DNA of 14,488 bases from ZC4RG30 sp041168985 (GCA_041168985.1 JBEEKA010000319.1:1-14488); one strand, 5' to 3'; numbered from the stretch's first letter, positions 1 through 7,829 are shown. A program made the numbers and translations. Notes: generated by a model not told the origin, from the letters alone.

Positions 1-2897
1 TGGCGGATCGATACATTCAACTGGTCCGTCGGCGACCCGATATCCGCGACAGCCTCGCCCAGCCCCTGCGACGCGAAGATCGACTGCACGCGTGCCACGT
101 CGCTTTCCCTGACCTGCAGTACCGCACCGAGTTCTTCGGCAAAGAGCTGCGGCACCAGTGGCGCCCCGCCCGGCAGGCTGATGTCGAGCCCGCAGTGGCC
201 GGCGAATGCCATTTCCGCGAGGACTGCCACGAGGCCGCCATCGGATCGGTCGTGGTAGGCCAGCACGAACCCGGCGCGCCGTGCCTCACGCAAGGCCGCG
301 GCGAATCCGACCAGCCGCGTAGGGTCATCGAGATCCGGCGCATCCGATCCGAGCTGCCCATGGACCTGCGCGAAGATGGACCCGCCCAGGCGGTCACACC
401 CACCACCGAGATCCACGCGCAGAAGCCGCGTCGGACCGGCGTCAAGCCGGAGCTGCGGCGTCAGCGTCGTGCGGACATCCGCGAGAGGCGCAAAGGCCGA
501 CACGATGAGCGACACCGGCGCAACGACCGATTTGGCACCCGCCTCGTCCTTCCACGTCGTCTTCATCGACAGGGAGTCCTTGCCGACCGGGATCGCGATG
601 CCCAGTGCCGGACAGAGTTCCTCGCCGACCGCCTTCACGGCGGCATACAGCGCCGCATCTTCGCCGGGCTCCCCGCAGGCTGCCATCCAGTTCGCCGACA
701 GGCGGATATCCCGCAACGACGACACGTCGGCCGCCAGCAGGTTCGTCACCGATTCGGCCACGGCCATCCGCGCGGCGGCGGCGGAGTCGATCAGCGCGAG
801 CGGCGTGCGCTCACCCATCGCCATTGCCTCGCCGGCATGGTTGAAATGGTCCGCAAGTGTGACGGCAACGTCGGCCACCGGCACCTGCCAGGGACCGACC
901 ATCTGGTCCCGACTGATCTGGCCCGTGACGCTACGGTCGCCAATCGTCACCAGGAAGGTCTTGTCCGCCACCGCAGGGTGCGACAGCACCCGGCGGATCG
1001 CCTCGTCGACACCGATGCCCGACAGGTCCAGTCCTTCGTCGCGCGGCGGCGTCGACACCACGTCGCGCCGCATGCGCGGCGGCTTGCCGAGCAGCACGTC
1101 GATCGGCAGGTCCACCGGCTGGTTGTCGAAGACCCGGTCGTGGACCCGCAGTACACCGTCGCCCGTCAGTTCGCCGACCACGGCATAGACGCAACGCTCC
1201 CGCTGCGCGATGGCCTCGAATCGGGCGAGGCCCGCGCGCGAGACGATGAGCACATAACGCTCCTGCGCCTCGTTGCACCAGAGTTCCATCGGCGACATGC
1301 CGGGTTCTTCATTCGGCACGCTGCGCAGATCCACGCGCGCGCCCCGATGGCTGTGCGACACGGCCTCCGGAATCGCATTCGAAAGCCCGCCTGCGCCCAC
1401 GTCGTGGATCAGGTGGATCGGGTTGGCGTCGCCCAGGGCCCAGCAGCGGTCGATGACTTCCTGCGCGCGCCGCTGCATCTCGGGATTGCCCCGCTGCACC
1501 GACGCGAAGTCCAGGTCCGCATGGGATGCGCCGCTGTCCATCGACGAAGCGGCGCCGCCGCCGAGGCCGATCAGCATCGCGGGACCGCCCAGCACCACGA
1601 TATGGCCGCCAACGGGACACTCGTCCTTCTCGACATGCGGACGGCGGATGTTGCCAAGACCACCGGCGATCATGATCGGCTTGTGGTAACCGCGGATGCG
1701 GCGCGCAGCGGCATCCTCGGCCCGTTCGAACGTGCGGAAGTATCCGGTGACGCAGGGACGCCCGAACTCGTTGTTGAATGCCGCGGCACCGATCGGACCG
1801 TCCAGCATGATGTCGAGGGCCGACACGATCCGGCCGGGCTTGCCGTTGTCGCGTTCCCAGGGCTGTTCGAACCCGGGGATTCGGAGGTCGGAAACGGTGA
1901 ATCCAACGAGGCCGGCCTTTGGCTTGGACCCCTTGCCGGTCGCACCCTCGTCGCGGATCTCGCCACCGGAACCGGTGGCCGCACCCGCGAACGGCGAGAT
2001 GGCCGTCGGATGGTTGTGCGTTTCCACCTTCATCAGGATATCGATCGGTTCAGGCGTCGCGCCGTAGATTCCGGTGTCCGGATGCGGCGCGTAACGAAGG
2101 CCCTCATGGCCTTCGATGACCGATGCATTGTCCCGATAGGCCGACAGCACGCCTTCGGGAGCCTTCGCGTAGGTATTGCGGATCATCGCGAACAGCGACT
2201 TCGGCTGCTCGACACCATCTATGACGAATTCCGCGTTGAAGATCTTGTGCCGGCAATGTTCGGAGTTCGCCTGCGCGAACATCATCAGCTCGACATCCGA
2301 CGGATCGCGGCCGAGCCGCGCGAAGTTCGTGGCGAGGTATTCCACCTCATCCGGACTCAGTGCCAGGCCCATCTCGCGGTTCGCCAACTGGAGCGACGCG
2401 ACATCCCGGCCGACGGTCCTGAGGGGTCGAGGATCATGGTGGGCAAACAGACGCCCCGCCTCTGCCACGTCCAGCATCACGGCTTCGGTCATGCGGTCAT
2501 GAAGCACGGCGCCGAGAGCGAGCAGGCGGTCGCCAGACAGCTCCCCGTCCACTTCGAGCCGGTAGGTGATGCCGCGCTCGATGCGGCGGACGCGGTCGAG
2601 GTCACAGACCTGTGCGATGTCCGTGGCCTTCGAGGACCAGGGCGATGTCGTGCCCGGCCTGGGCACCACCAGCAGCATCGGCCCCCGGATCTCCGGACGG
2701 TCCTCGTGCCGGGGGCCGTAGGTCAACAGTTCACGCAGCACGGAAAGTTGCCGCGCATCCAGCTCCCCCTCGGTTTCAACGAGGTGGAGGTAGCGGGCGT
2801 CCAGGGCCCCGACCGCCGGTTCGAGGACCTGGAGCTGCCCGAGGAGCTTGGCGAGTCGGAATTCGGATGCGGCAGGGCCGCCGGGGATTTGGAGCAT
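1..2897 (-). CDS. purL: Phosphoribosylformylglycinamidine (FGAM) synthase PurL, 3' end outside window
   Basis: This enzyme catalyses the fourth step of de novo purine synthesis: FGAR + glutamine + ATP give FGAM in the cytoplasm. The minus strand reads open from ATG 2897 to the window edge (965 whole codons). The N-terminus (MLQIPGGPAASEFRLAKLL) matches the usual PurL start, followed by PRPGTTSPWSSKATDIA, ETHNHP at residues 292-297 (H296 is a known conserved residue in the Salmonella enzyme), GSGGEIRDEGATGKGSKPKAGL-like glycine-rich sequence, GGGAASSM, and VGKDSLSM starting at 771. The linker and both synthetase halves are therefore present. The C-terminal glutaminase domain with its Cys-His-Glu triad would lie beyond position 1; the family length is about 1,290 residues. 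It follows the DUF1820 gene by 11 bp, probably in one transcript. No strong Shine-Dalgarno sequence precedes the ATG. Confidence 0.97.
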   Translation of the reverse strand, partial: MLQIPGGPAASEFRLAKLLGQLQVLEPAVGALDARYLHLVETEGELDARQLSVLRELLTYGPRHEDRPEIRGPMLLVVPRPGTTSPWSSKATDIAQVCDLDRVRRIERGITYRLEVDGELSGDRLLALGAVLHDRMTEAVMLDVAEAGRLFAHHDPRPLRTVGRDVASLQLANREMGLALSPDEVEYLATNFARLGRDPSDVELMMFAQANSEHCRHKIFNAEFVIDGVEQPKSLFAMIRNTYAKAPEGVLSAYRDNASVIEGHEGLRYAPHPDTGIYGATPEPIDILMKVETHNHPTAISPFAGAATGSGGEIRDEGATGKGSKPKAGLVGFTVSDLRIPGFEQPWERDNGKPGRIVSALDIMLDGPIGAAAFNNEFGRPCVTGYFRTFERAEDAAARRIRGYHKPIMIAGGLGNIRRPHVEKDECPVGGHIVVLGGPAMLIGLGGGAASSMDSGASHADLDFASVQRGNPEMQRRAQEVIDRCWALGDANPIHLIHDVGAGGLSNAIPEAVSHSHRGARVDLRSVPNEEPGMSPMELWCNEAQERYVLIVSRAGLARFEAIAQRERCVYAVVGELTGDGVLRVHDRVFDNQPVDLPIDVLLGKPPRMRRDVVSTPPRDEGLDLSGIGVDEAIRRVLSHPAVADKTFLVTIGDRSVTGQISRDQMVGPWQVPVADVAVTLADHFNHAGEAMAMGERTPLALIDSAAAARMAVAESVTNLLAADVSSLRDIRLSANWMAACGEPGEDAALYAAVKAVGEELCPALGIAIPVGKDSLSMKTTWKDEAGAKSVVAPVSLIVSAFAPLADVRTTLTPQLRLDAGPTRLLRVDLGGGCDRLGGSIFAQVHGQLGSDAPDLDDPTRLVGFAAALREARRAGFVLAYHDRSDGGLVAVLAEMAFAGHCGLDISLPGGAPLVPQLFAEELGAVLQVRESDVARVQSIFASQGLGEAVADIGSPTDQLNVSIR

Positions 2898-2908
2898 GTC
2901 GATCGCTT

Positions 2909-3250
2909 TCAGGGCTTGGTGCCCGGGTCACCCGTCGGCGGCGCATAGACCGGAGTCGGGAATGGTGTGACGTTGCCGTCGAAAGGGGAAATCCGGCTGG
3001 TACCGCGCTTGCTGACTTCATCGATGCGAAGCACCGAGTGCATAGGCAGGAAGCTGCGTTTGACGCCCTCGAACTCGGTCTTGATCCGTTCTTCGGACGC
3101 ATCGACGACGATGCCGCTGCGCTCCCCGAAAACCAGCTCCTCGATCTCGACGAAGCCGAAAAGGCTGCCATGGCTGACCTTCCTGGCGTAGATCTCGTAG
3201 ACCTTGCCCTGGTTCACGAACAGGACCTTGAAAACGTGATGCGCTGCCAT
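2909..3250 (-). CDS. DUF1820 family protein
   Basis: This is a small protein of 113 residues with no established function. The sequence after the chosen ATG (MAAHHVFKVLFVNQGKVYEI, then GSLFGFVEIEELVFGER, KRSFLPMHSVLRIDEV) matches the DUF1820 pattern as I remember it, at close to the usual length. The C-terminus is proline-rich and likely disordered. There is no signal peptide or membrane segment, so it is probably cytoplasmic. An in-frame ATG seven codons upstream (3271) would add MARYNTR. I prefer 3250 because the upstream version would put the perfect TATAAT box inside the coding sequence. The gene ends 11 bp before purL and is probably co-transcribed with it. It diverges from the FHA gene, whose ATG lies only 19 bp away. 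Confidence 0.85.
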   Translation of the reverse strand: MAAHHVFKVLFVNQGKVYEIYARKVSHGSLFGFVEIEELVFGERSGIVVDASEERIKTEFEGVKRSFLPMHSVLRIDEVSKRGTSRISPFDGNVTPFPTPVYAPPTGDPGTKP

Positions 3251-3255
3251 GCGCG

Positions 3256-3263
3256 TATTATAA
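3256..3263. promoter_or_regulatory. Shared near-palindromic -10 element for two divergent genes
   Basis: The 19 bp between the two ATGs contain TATTATAA. On the minus strand this reads TATAAT (3262 to 3257), with the expected +1 at about 3250, which is the ATG of the DUF1820 gene. On the plus strand it reads TATTAT (3256-3261), with the expected +1 at about 3268-3270, which is the ATG of the FHA gene. Neither side has a convincing -35 or a Shine-Dalgarno sequence, so both mRNAs may be leaderless. The -10 match is direct observation; promoter function and leaderless starts are inferred. Confidence 0.5.
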
Positions 3264-3269
3264 CGGGCC

Positions 3270-4325
3270 ATGGCCCTGCGCTTGCAGATCATCAGCGACC
3301 AGTCCCGCCTGCTCGGCGAGCACGCCACCGTGGTCTTCGGCCCGCGCGGCGGCCGCATCGGGCGGGCGCCGGACAATGACTGGGTACTGCCGGACCCAAA
3401 CCGGTTCCTGTCCGCCCACCACGCGACGATCCACCCCGCAGATGACCGTTTCGAAGTCGAAGACACCAGCAAGAACGGCGTTTACGCAAACGGCGAGGAC
3501 CGACCGATCGGGCGGGATTTGCGGCGCACATTGGCCGACGGTGACGTCCTGCGTCTCGGCGACTACCGGATCCGCGTACACATCGATCCGATCCCGGTCG
3601 TCGGCGGCCTGTCGGACGCGCTGGTGGCCGTGGATCACGTCGAACCGGTGCGGCGCGACCTGGCCCGCCAGCGCCCGTCCGCGGCCGAACCCGGCGGGTC
3701 CATCGAGGGGTCACCGGCCGCCATGGCCGCTGCGACCGCCGCCGCGGCCCGGAATGCCGAGGCCGACGCAGTCGCCCTGCAGGCCTTCTGCCGGGGGGCT
3801 GGCATCGACGCAGGCAGCCTCCCGCGAGGCGCGGACAATCGTGCGCTGGTCCTTGCCGGGCAACTGGTCCGCGAAGCACTGCTCGGCCTGCAGGAACTGC
3901 TTCGCGCGCGGCGCGATTTCCACCGGCAGATTCACACGACCCCTGCACCCGCTGCAGGCGAAGGGCCGCCCCCGGACTCGGCGAGCTGCGGGGAGTACCT
4001 GCTGACCCTGCTGAACGGCCACCTTGAAGGCGATTTCGACGCGATCAAGGCGCTGCGGGGACACTACGGCGGACTTCGGCGGCATGACGTCGTCCTGGCG
4101 CCCGCACTGGTTTCTGCGATGGGGGCCTTCCTGCGCAACTTTTCGCCGGAAATCCTGGAGGGTCGGTCCCGGGGCCGCGGAGGACCGGAACTGGCCTGGC
4201 CCCTTTACGTCGAACTCTTCCGCAGTGTGACGACGAGCGCCCGGGGCGACCTGCCGCCCCTGTATGTCGAGGCCCTGATGCAGGCTTACGACAAGGCCCT
4301 GAAGGACCGGGACGGACAACGGTGA
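3270..4325 (+). CDS. FHA-domain protein resembling type VI secretion TagH
   Basis: This 351-residue protein has an N-terminal forkhead-associated (phosphothreonine-binding) domain. G31-R32 in GRIGRAPDNDW, S48xxH51, and the NG pairs at 69-70 and 74-75 are the conserved FHA positions. An Ala/Pro-rich linker follows (about 125-165). Residues about 185-345 then resemble the C-terminal domain of the T6SS-associated TagH family: LVREALLGLQELLRARRDF, then GDFDAIKALRGHYGGLRRHD and AMGAFLRNFSPEILE. It is somewhat shorter than typical TagH, and no Tss gene or Ser/Thr kinase or phosphatase is nearby, so a role in a T6SS cannot be claimed. Its stop overlaps the GTG of the ABC transporter by 4 bases, suggesting translational coupling. 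It may sense a phosphorylated partner, possibly the transporter; that is inference. Confidence 0.8.
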   Translation: MALRLQIISDQSRLLGEHATVVFGPRGGRIGRAPDNDWVLPDPNRFLSAHHATIHPADDRFEVEDTSKNGVYANGEDRPIGRDLRRTLADGDVLRLGDYRIRVHIDPIPVVGGLSDALVAVDHVEPVRRDLARQRPSAAEPGGSIEGSPAAMAAATAAAARNAEADAVALQAFCRGAGIDAGSLPRGADNRALVLAGQLVREALLGLQELLRARRDFHRQIHTTPAPAAGEGPPPDSASCGEYLLTLLNGHLEGDFDAIKALRGHYGGLRRHDVVLAPALVSAMGAFLRNFSPEILEGRSRGRGGPELAWPLYVELFRSVTTSARGDLPPLYVEALMQAYDKALKDRDGQR

Positions 4326-6052
4326 GTCGCGGCGTCGCGCAGCCTGCACTGATTGCAAGGTTCTGGAGTACGGCGTCGGGCTTCTGGACCGGCGAGAAGA
4401 AGTTCAAGGCCTGGTCCCTGTCGCTGTTCCTGGTGGCCGTCACGCTGAGCCAGATCGGCGTCCTGTACCGCATCAACTTCTGGAACCGCGACATCTTCAA
4501 TGCCGTGGAACGGCGCGACGCCGACATGCTGTGGGCCCAGGCGATGCTGTCCGTGCCCCTGCTGGGCACGGCCGTTGCGCTGGCGGTCGCCGCGGTATTC
4601 GGCCGCATGTCGATGCAGCGCGAGTGGCGGGCCTGGCTCGTCCAGCGTCTGTTTTCCCGCTGGGTCAAGCAGGGTCGGACTTACCAGCTCAACCTGCTTG
4701 ATGGTACGCACCAGGTTCCCGAGGGACGCATCACGGACGACGCACGCATCGCGACGGATGCGCCGGTCGATTTCGTGGTCGGCCTGTTCCATTCGGTCGT
4801 CGGCGCGGCGACGTTCATCGGCATCCTCTGGTCGACCGCCGGCAACCTCGATGTCACCGTGGGTCGCACGACGATCCACATCCCCGGCTATCTGGTCGTG
4901 TCGGTCGTCGCCTACTCAATCATCGTGACGACGGCGATGCTGGCCGTCTCCCGACAGTTCACCACCGTCTCGGAATCCATCAACCAGGCCGAGGCCGAGT
5001 TCCGTTTTGCCCTGACGCATGTCCGCGAAAACGGCGAACGCATCGCACTGCTCGGCAGCGAGGGCCGGGAACGCGAGGGCCTCGCCGCCGCGCTGGCAGT
5101 CATCGTCGAACGCTGGCGACGCTATTGCGGCCAGCACCTTCGCGTCACCGTGGTCTCCAATGCCAATTTCCTGATTGCACCGGTGCTGCCTGTCTTCCTG
5201 TGCATGCCACGTTACCTGCGGGGGCAGATGTCCCTCGGCGAAGTCACGGCGGCCGCCGCCGCTTTCGTGCAGGTGCAGGCCTCGTTCAACTGGCTGGTGG
5301 ACAATTTCGCCCGATTCGCCGACTGGCGCGCCTCCGCCCGCCGCGTCGGCAGCCTGCTGAAGACGCTCGACCGGCTGTGGCAGGCCGAGCAGGCCGACAT
5401 TTCCGGCCGGATAGGAAGGCACTTCGCGGACGGGACCACGCTGAGGCTGCGCGGATTGCGCGTCTTGACGGACGATGGAATCGTGCAACTGGAAACCGAT
5501 GACCTGGTCGTCGGCCCCGGCGAGCACCTGCGCATACAGGGCAGGTCCGACAGTGGGAAAGGTGCGCTGCTGCACGCCATCGCGGGCCTCGACACCGAGG
5601 GCGAAGGCGAGATCACGCTGGGCAGGTCGATCCGGGTCTTCCTGATGCCGGGCCATCCGTACATGCCGATCGGCACCCTGAGACGCGCTGCCTGCTATCC
5701 CTCGCCCCCGGACGGCATTTCCGACAACGGCCTGCGCCAGCTACTGGATGATTTCGGGCTGGGCTCACTGACGACCCGTCTCGATGACGACGCACCCTGG
5801 GAGCAACTGCTGGGCGTCGGCGAGAGACAGCGGCTGGCCTTCGTCAGGGCCTGCGTGGCCACGCCGGACCTCCTGCTGCTCGACGACCCGGCGTCGGCGC
5901 TGGATCCGGAAAGCCAGCGTGGGCTGTACGCACTGCTCCTCGCCCGCCTGCCGGGCGTGACCATCGTGCGTTTCTCGACGCATGACGACGCGGACCTGCC
6001 TTTTGACCGCTCGCTGCATTTCGAGATGGCTCCCCGGAAGTCCCACCCATGA
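4322..6052 (+). CDS. SbmA/BacA-like ABC transporter (fused permease-ATPase) with degenerate nucleotide-binding domain
   Basis: This 576-residue fusion of an SbmA/BacA-type membrane domain and an ATPase domain has the layout of E. coli YddA and mycobacterial Rv1819c, which handle peptides, cobalamin or similar cargo. Hydrophobic segments lie near residues 35-53, 76-94, 148-167, 190-207 and 283-300. The family motif NRDIFNAVERRD and the EAEFRFALTHVRENGERIAL stretch are clear. The ATPase half has GRSDSGKG at 407-414, where the Walker A Ser/Thr is Gly414. The signature is LGVGERQR (497-504). Walker B reads LLLLDD, with Asp522 in place of the catalytic Glu, and a switch-type His is at 554. The protein begins with GTG at 4322, overlapping the FHA gene by 4 bases; the UDG-like gene begins inside its stop. 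The substrate cannot be read from the sequence. The fold assignment is secure, but normal ATPase activity is doubtful. Confidence 0.9.
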   Translation: MSRGVAQPALIARFWSTASGFWTGEKKFKAWSLSLFLVAVTLSQIGVLYRINFWNRDIFNAVERRDADMLWAQAMLSVPLLGTAVALAVAAVFGRMSMQREWRAWLVQRLFSRWVKQGRTYQLNLLDGTHQVPEGRITDDARIATDAPVDFVVGLFHSVVGAATFIGILWSTAGNLDVTVGRTTIHIPGYLVVSVVAYSIIVTTAMLAVSRQFTTVSESINQAEAEFRFALTHVRENGERIALLGSEGREREGLAAALAVIVERWRRYCGQHLRVTVVSNANFLIAPVLPVFLCMPRYLRGQMSLGEVTAAAAAFVQVQASFNWLVDNFARFADWRASARRVGSLLKTLDRLWQAEQADISGRIGRHFADGTTLRLRGLRVLTDDGIVQLETDDLVVGPGEHLRIQGRSDSGKGALLHAIAGLDTEGEGEITLGRSIRVFLMPGHPYMPIGTLRRAACYPSPPDGISDNGLRQLLDDFGLGSLTTRLDDDAPWEQLLGVGERQRLAFVRACVATPDLLLLDDPASALDPESQRGLYALLLARLPGVTIVRFSTHDDADLPFDRSLHFEMAPRKSHP

Positions 6053-6699
6053 GCTGCAAGCGCCTCGATCCGTTCTGGCGCCTGCTGGCGCAGCCTGCGA
6101 CGCGTGACGTATTCAACCCCTGGGTCGACCACGATGGCGGCACCGACCTGCGACGCGACGCCCCCCGACAGCGACGCGATCGACTTGCTGCGCATCTGGA
6201 AACCGACGCGACAGTGGTGCTCGTCGGCGAGGCGCCCGGGTACCAGGGATGCCACGTCACAGGCATTCCTTTCACGAGTGAACGCCTTGTCATCGCAGGC
6301 AGCATCCCGCGGGTCACGGCGGACTCGCCACGACTGTCTTCGCGGCGCCTGCCCTGGAGCGAGCCGTCGGCCACCACGGTCTGGGGCATCCTCCACCAGC
6401 TCGGACTCGCCGAACGCACGGTCCTCTGGAATGCCTTTCCCTGGCACCCGCACAAGCCCGGCATTCCGCAGTCGAACCGGACACCGACACCTGCCGAGCG
6501 CGAAGCGGGCGTACCCGTACTGAAGGCCCTGCTGGCCGCCTTTCCGCGCGCGCGCGTCTTTGCCGTAGGCCGCACCGCGGAAGCCTCCATGCGCGACGCA
6601 GGCCAGGCCGCAGAGGCCCTGCGGCATCCCTCGATGGGCGGCGCCGCACTGTTCCGCAAGCAACTCAAGGACGCAATGGAGAGGCGTGGCAGCATATGA
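6049..6699 (+). CDS. Uracil-DNA glycosylase superfamily protein
   Basis: This 216-residue protein has the two hallmark regions of the uracil-DNA glycosylase superfamily: GEAPG at 60-64, within GEAPGYQGCHVTGIPFTSE, and a C-terminal HPS at 193-195. LWNAFPWHPHKPG (about 126-138) lies between them and resembles the conserved core of an uncharacterised UDG-like clade. Classical family 4 enzymes carry GEAPGxxED followed by a GxPFVG motif and four iron-sulfur cysteines. Here motif 1 differs and only Cys3 and Cys68 are seen, so no 4Fe-4S cluster is expected. Uracil excision is possible but unproven, and another base or nucleotide substrate is conceivable. The start ATG overlaps the transporter stop (ATGA) and is preceded by GGAAG. 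Its own stop overlaps the next gene in the same way, so it is embedded in an operon and is not a stand-alone repair gene. Confidence 0.75.
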   Translation: MSCKRLDPFWRLLAQPATRDVFNPWVDHDGGTDLRRDAPRQRRDRLAAHLETDATVVLVGEAPGYQGCHVTGIPFTSERLVIAGSIPRVTADSPRLSSRRLPWSEPSATTVWGILHQLGLAERTVLWNAFPWHPHKPGIPQSNRTPTPAEREAGVPVLKALLAAFPRARVFAVGRTAEASMRDAGQAAEALRHPSMGGAALFRKQLKDAMERRGSI

Positions 6700-7760
6700 A
6701 ATCCCTCGGCATCTGGTTCGCGTTGCTGCTGGCTCCGTACCTGGATGGCGCGGCCGCCGCAGGCTGCGAGCCAGTGGGATCGCTCGACCTGCTGTGCGGG
6801 GCGGCGCAGCCGGAGGATCTCGCCCGGATTCCCGACACGCACTGGGTGCTGGTCAGCGGCTTCTCGCCTGGCGGCGGCCTGAAGCTGCTGGATACTCGTG
6901 AGCGACAGCTCCGACGCTGGAGCGGTATACGGCCCGGTGAAGTGGCATTCGATGCGGCCCGTTACCCCCAGTGTCCCGGCGCTCCCGATGGGGCCTTGCT
7001 GAACCTGCAGGGTCTGCACCTGCGCGCTTCCCGGGACGGCAGCCACATGCTGCTGGCGAGCAACCACGGAGGGCGGGAAGCCATCGAGGTCTTCACGGTC
7101 CGACTGGAGGGCGATGGCAGCCCGCTGGTGACCTGGGTGGGCTGCCTCCCCCTTCCGGCCGACATGCCAGCGAATGCGGTAACAAGCTTTCCGGACGGTA
7201 CGGTACTGGCAACCGTGCTGGTGACGCCGGGCCACAGCATGGCTGACTACGTGAGGGGCCACGACACGGGCGCGGTTCTCGAGTGGCCCCCGGGTGCAAC
7301 GTCTTTCCGCCGCGTGGCGGGCACCGAACTCCCCGGCAACAACGGCATCGAGGCGGATCCCGACAACATCCACTTCTACGTCGTGGCCTTCGGCCGCCAT
7401 GCCATCGTCGGTTTCGAACGCGGCAAGCGGGCAAGGAAGGTATTCGAAGCGGTGGCGCCGGCCTTCATGCCGGACAACATCCACTGGGACGGCCGGGAAC
7501 TGATCGCCGCAGGCATGCAGCATGACGAACCGGCCTGCGGCGGCCTGCGCAAGGTCATCGACGGCGTCGCGGAGCGCATGGACTGTCACCGCGGGTACAC
7601 CGTGTCGCTGCTGGATCCAACCTCGCTCCGATGGCGTGTCGTCGCCTACGACGTGCCGAACCCGGGATTCAACGGCGCCTCGACGGGACTTCGCATCGGG
7701 AAAACACTCTGGCTGGGCTCTTACCAGTCCGACCGCCTGGCCTCCCGCCCCCTGCCCTGA
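6696..7760 (+). CDS. Exported paraoxonase/SMP-30-like six-bladed beta-propeller, putative lactonase/arylesterase
   Basis: This 354-residue protein begins with a signal peptide (MKSLGIWFALLLAPYLDGAAAAG). Cleavage near residue 22 is likely; Cys24 sits in a poor lipobox (AAGC), so lipidation is possible but weak. Aligned by eye to human PON1, all six calcium ligands have counterparts: E40-D41 in PEDLARIPD (PON1 E53-D54), N160 in PANAV (N168), N216 in GNNGIEADPD (N224), and D260-N261 in MPDNIHWDG (D269-N270). H124 in ASNHGGREAIEVF matches PON1 H134. The position of PON1 H115 appears to be Gln105. A calcium-dependent lactonase or esterase of the periplasm or outside is the best guess; the substrate is unknown. 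It is the last gene of the four-gene run, its ATG overlapping the UDG-like stop, with GGAGAGG upstream. Confidence 0.75.
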   Translation: MKSLGIWFALLLAPYLDGAAAAGCEPVGSLDLLCGAAQPEDLARIPDTHWVLVSGFSPGGGLKLLDTRERQLRRWSGIRPGEVAFDAARYPQCPGAPDGALLNLQGLHLRASRDGSHMLLASNHGGREAIEVFTVRLEGDGSPLVTWVGCLPLPADMPANAVTSFPDGTVLATVLVTPGHSMADYVRGHDTGAVLEWPPGATSFRRVAGTELPGNNGIEADPDNIHFYVVAFGRHAIVGFERGKRARKVFEAVAPAFMPDNIHWDGRELIAAGMQHDEPACGGLRKVIDGVAERMDCHRGYTVSLLDPTSLRWRVVAYDVPNPGFNGASTGLRIGKTLWLGSYQSDRLASRPLP

Positions 7761-7793
7761 CCAGGTTGACTTGAACTAACCGGGCCGTCCACT

Positions 7794-7817
7794 GTACGGA
7801 GACGCCCCAACCCGTAC
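7794..7817. repeat. Short inverted repeat in the leader of the hydrolase gene
   Basis: GTACGG (7794-7799) and CCGTAC (7812-7817) are perfect 6-base arms around a 12-base spacer, just upstream of the hydrolase ATG at 7830. The repeat could be an operator or a weak hairpin, but 6-base arms in a GC-rich 69-bp gap may be chance. TTGACT at 7766-7771 could be the -35 of this gene; no good -10 is seen at the right distance. Confidence 0.25.
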
Positions 7818-7829
7818 CGAGAGGTCGTC

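Noticed and set aside
195..2948. Long plus-strand open frame (917 codons)
   Set aside because: It is antisense to purL. Its translation is Arg/His-rich without any family motif, while the minus strand reads as unmistakable PurL.
3270..4325. Type VI secretion locus
   Set aside because: Only one TagH-like gene is present; no sheath, baseplate, ClpV or VgrG-type gene is in the window.
5844..7589. Minus-strand open frame (581 codons) opposite the transporter, UDG-like and propeller genes
   Set aside because: It spans three well-supported genes on the other strand and shows no recognisable domain.
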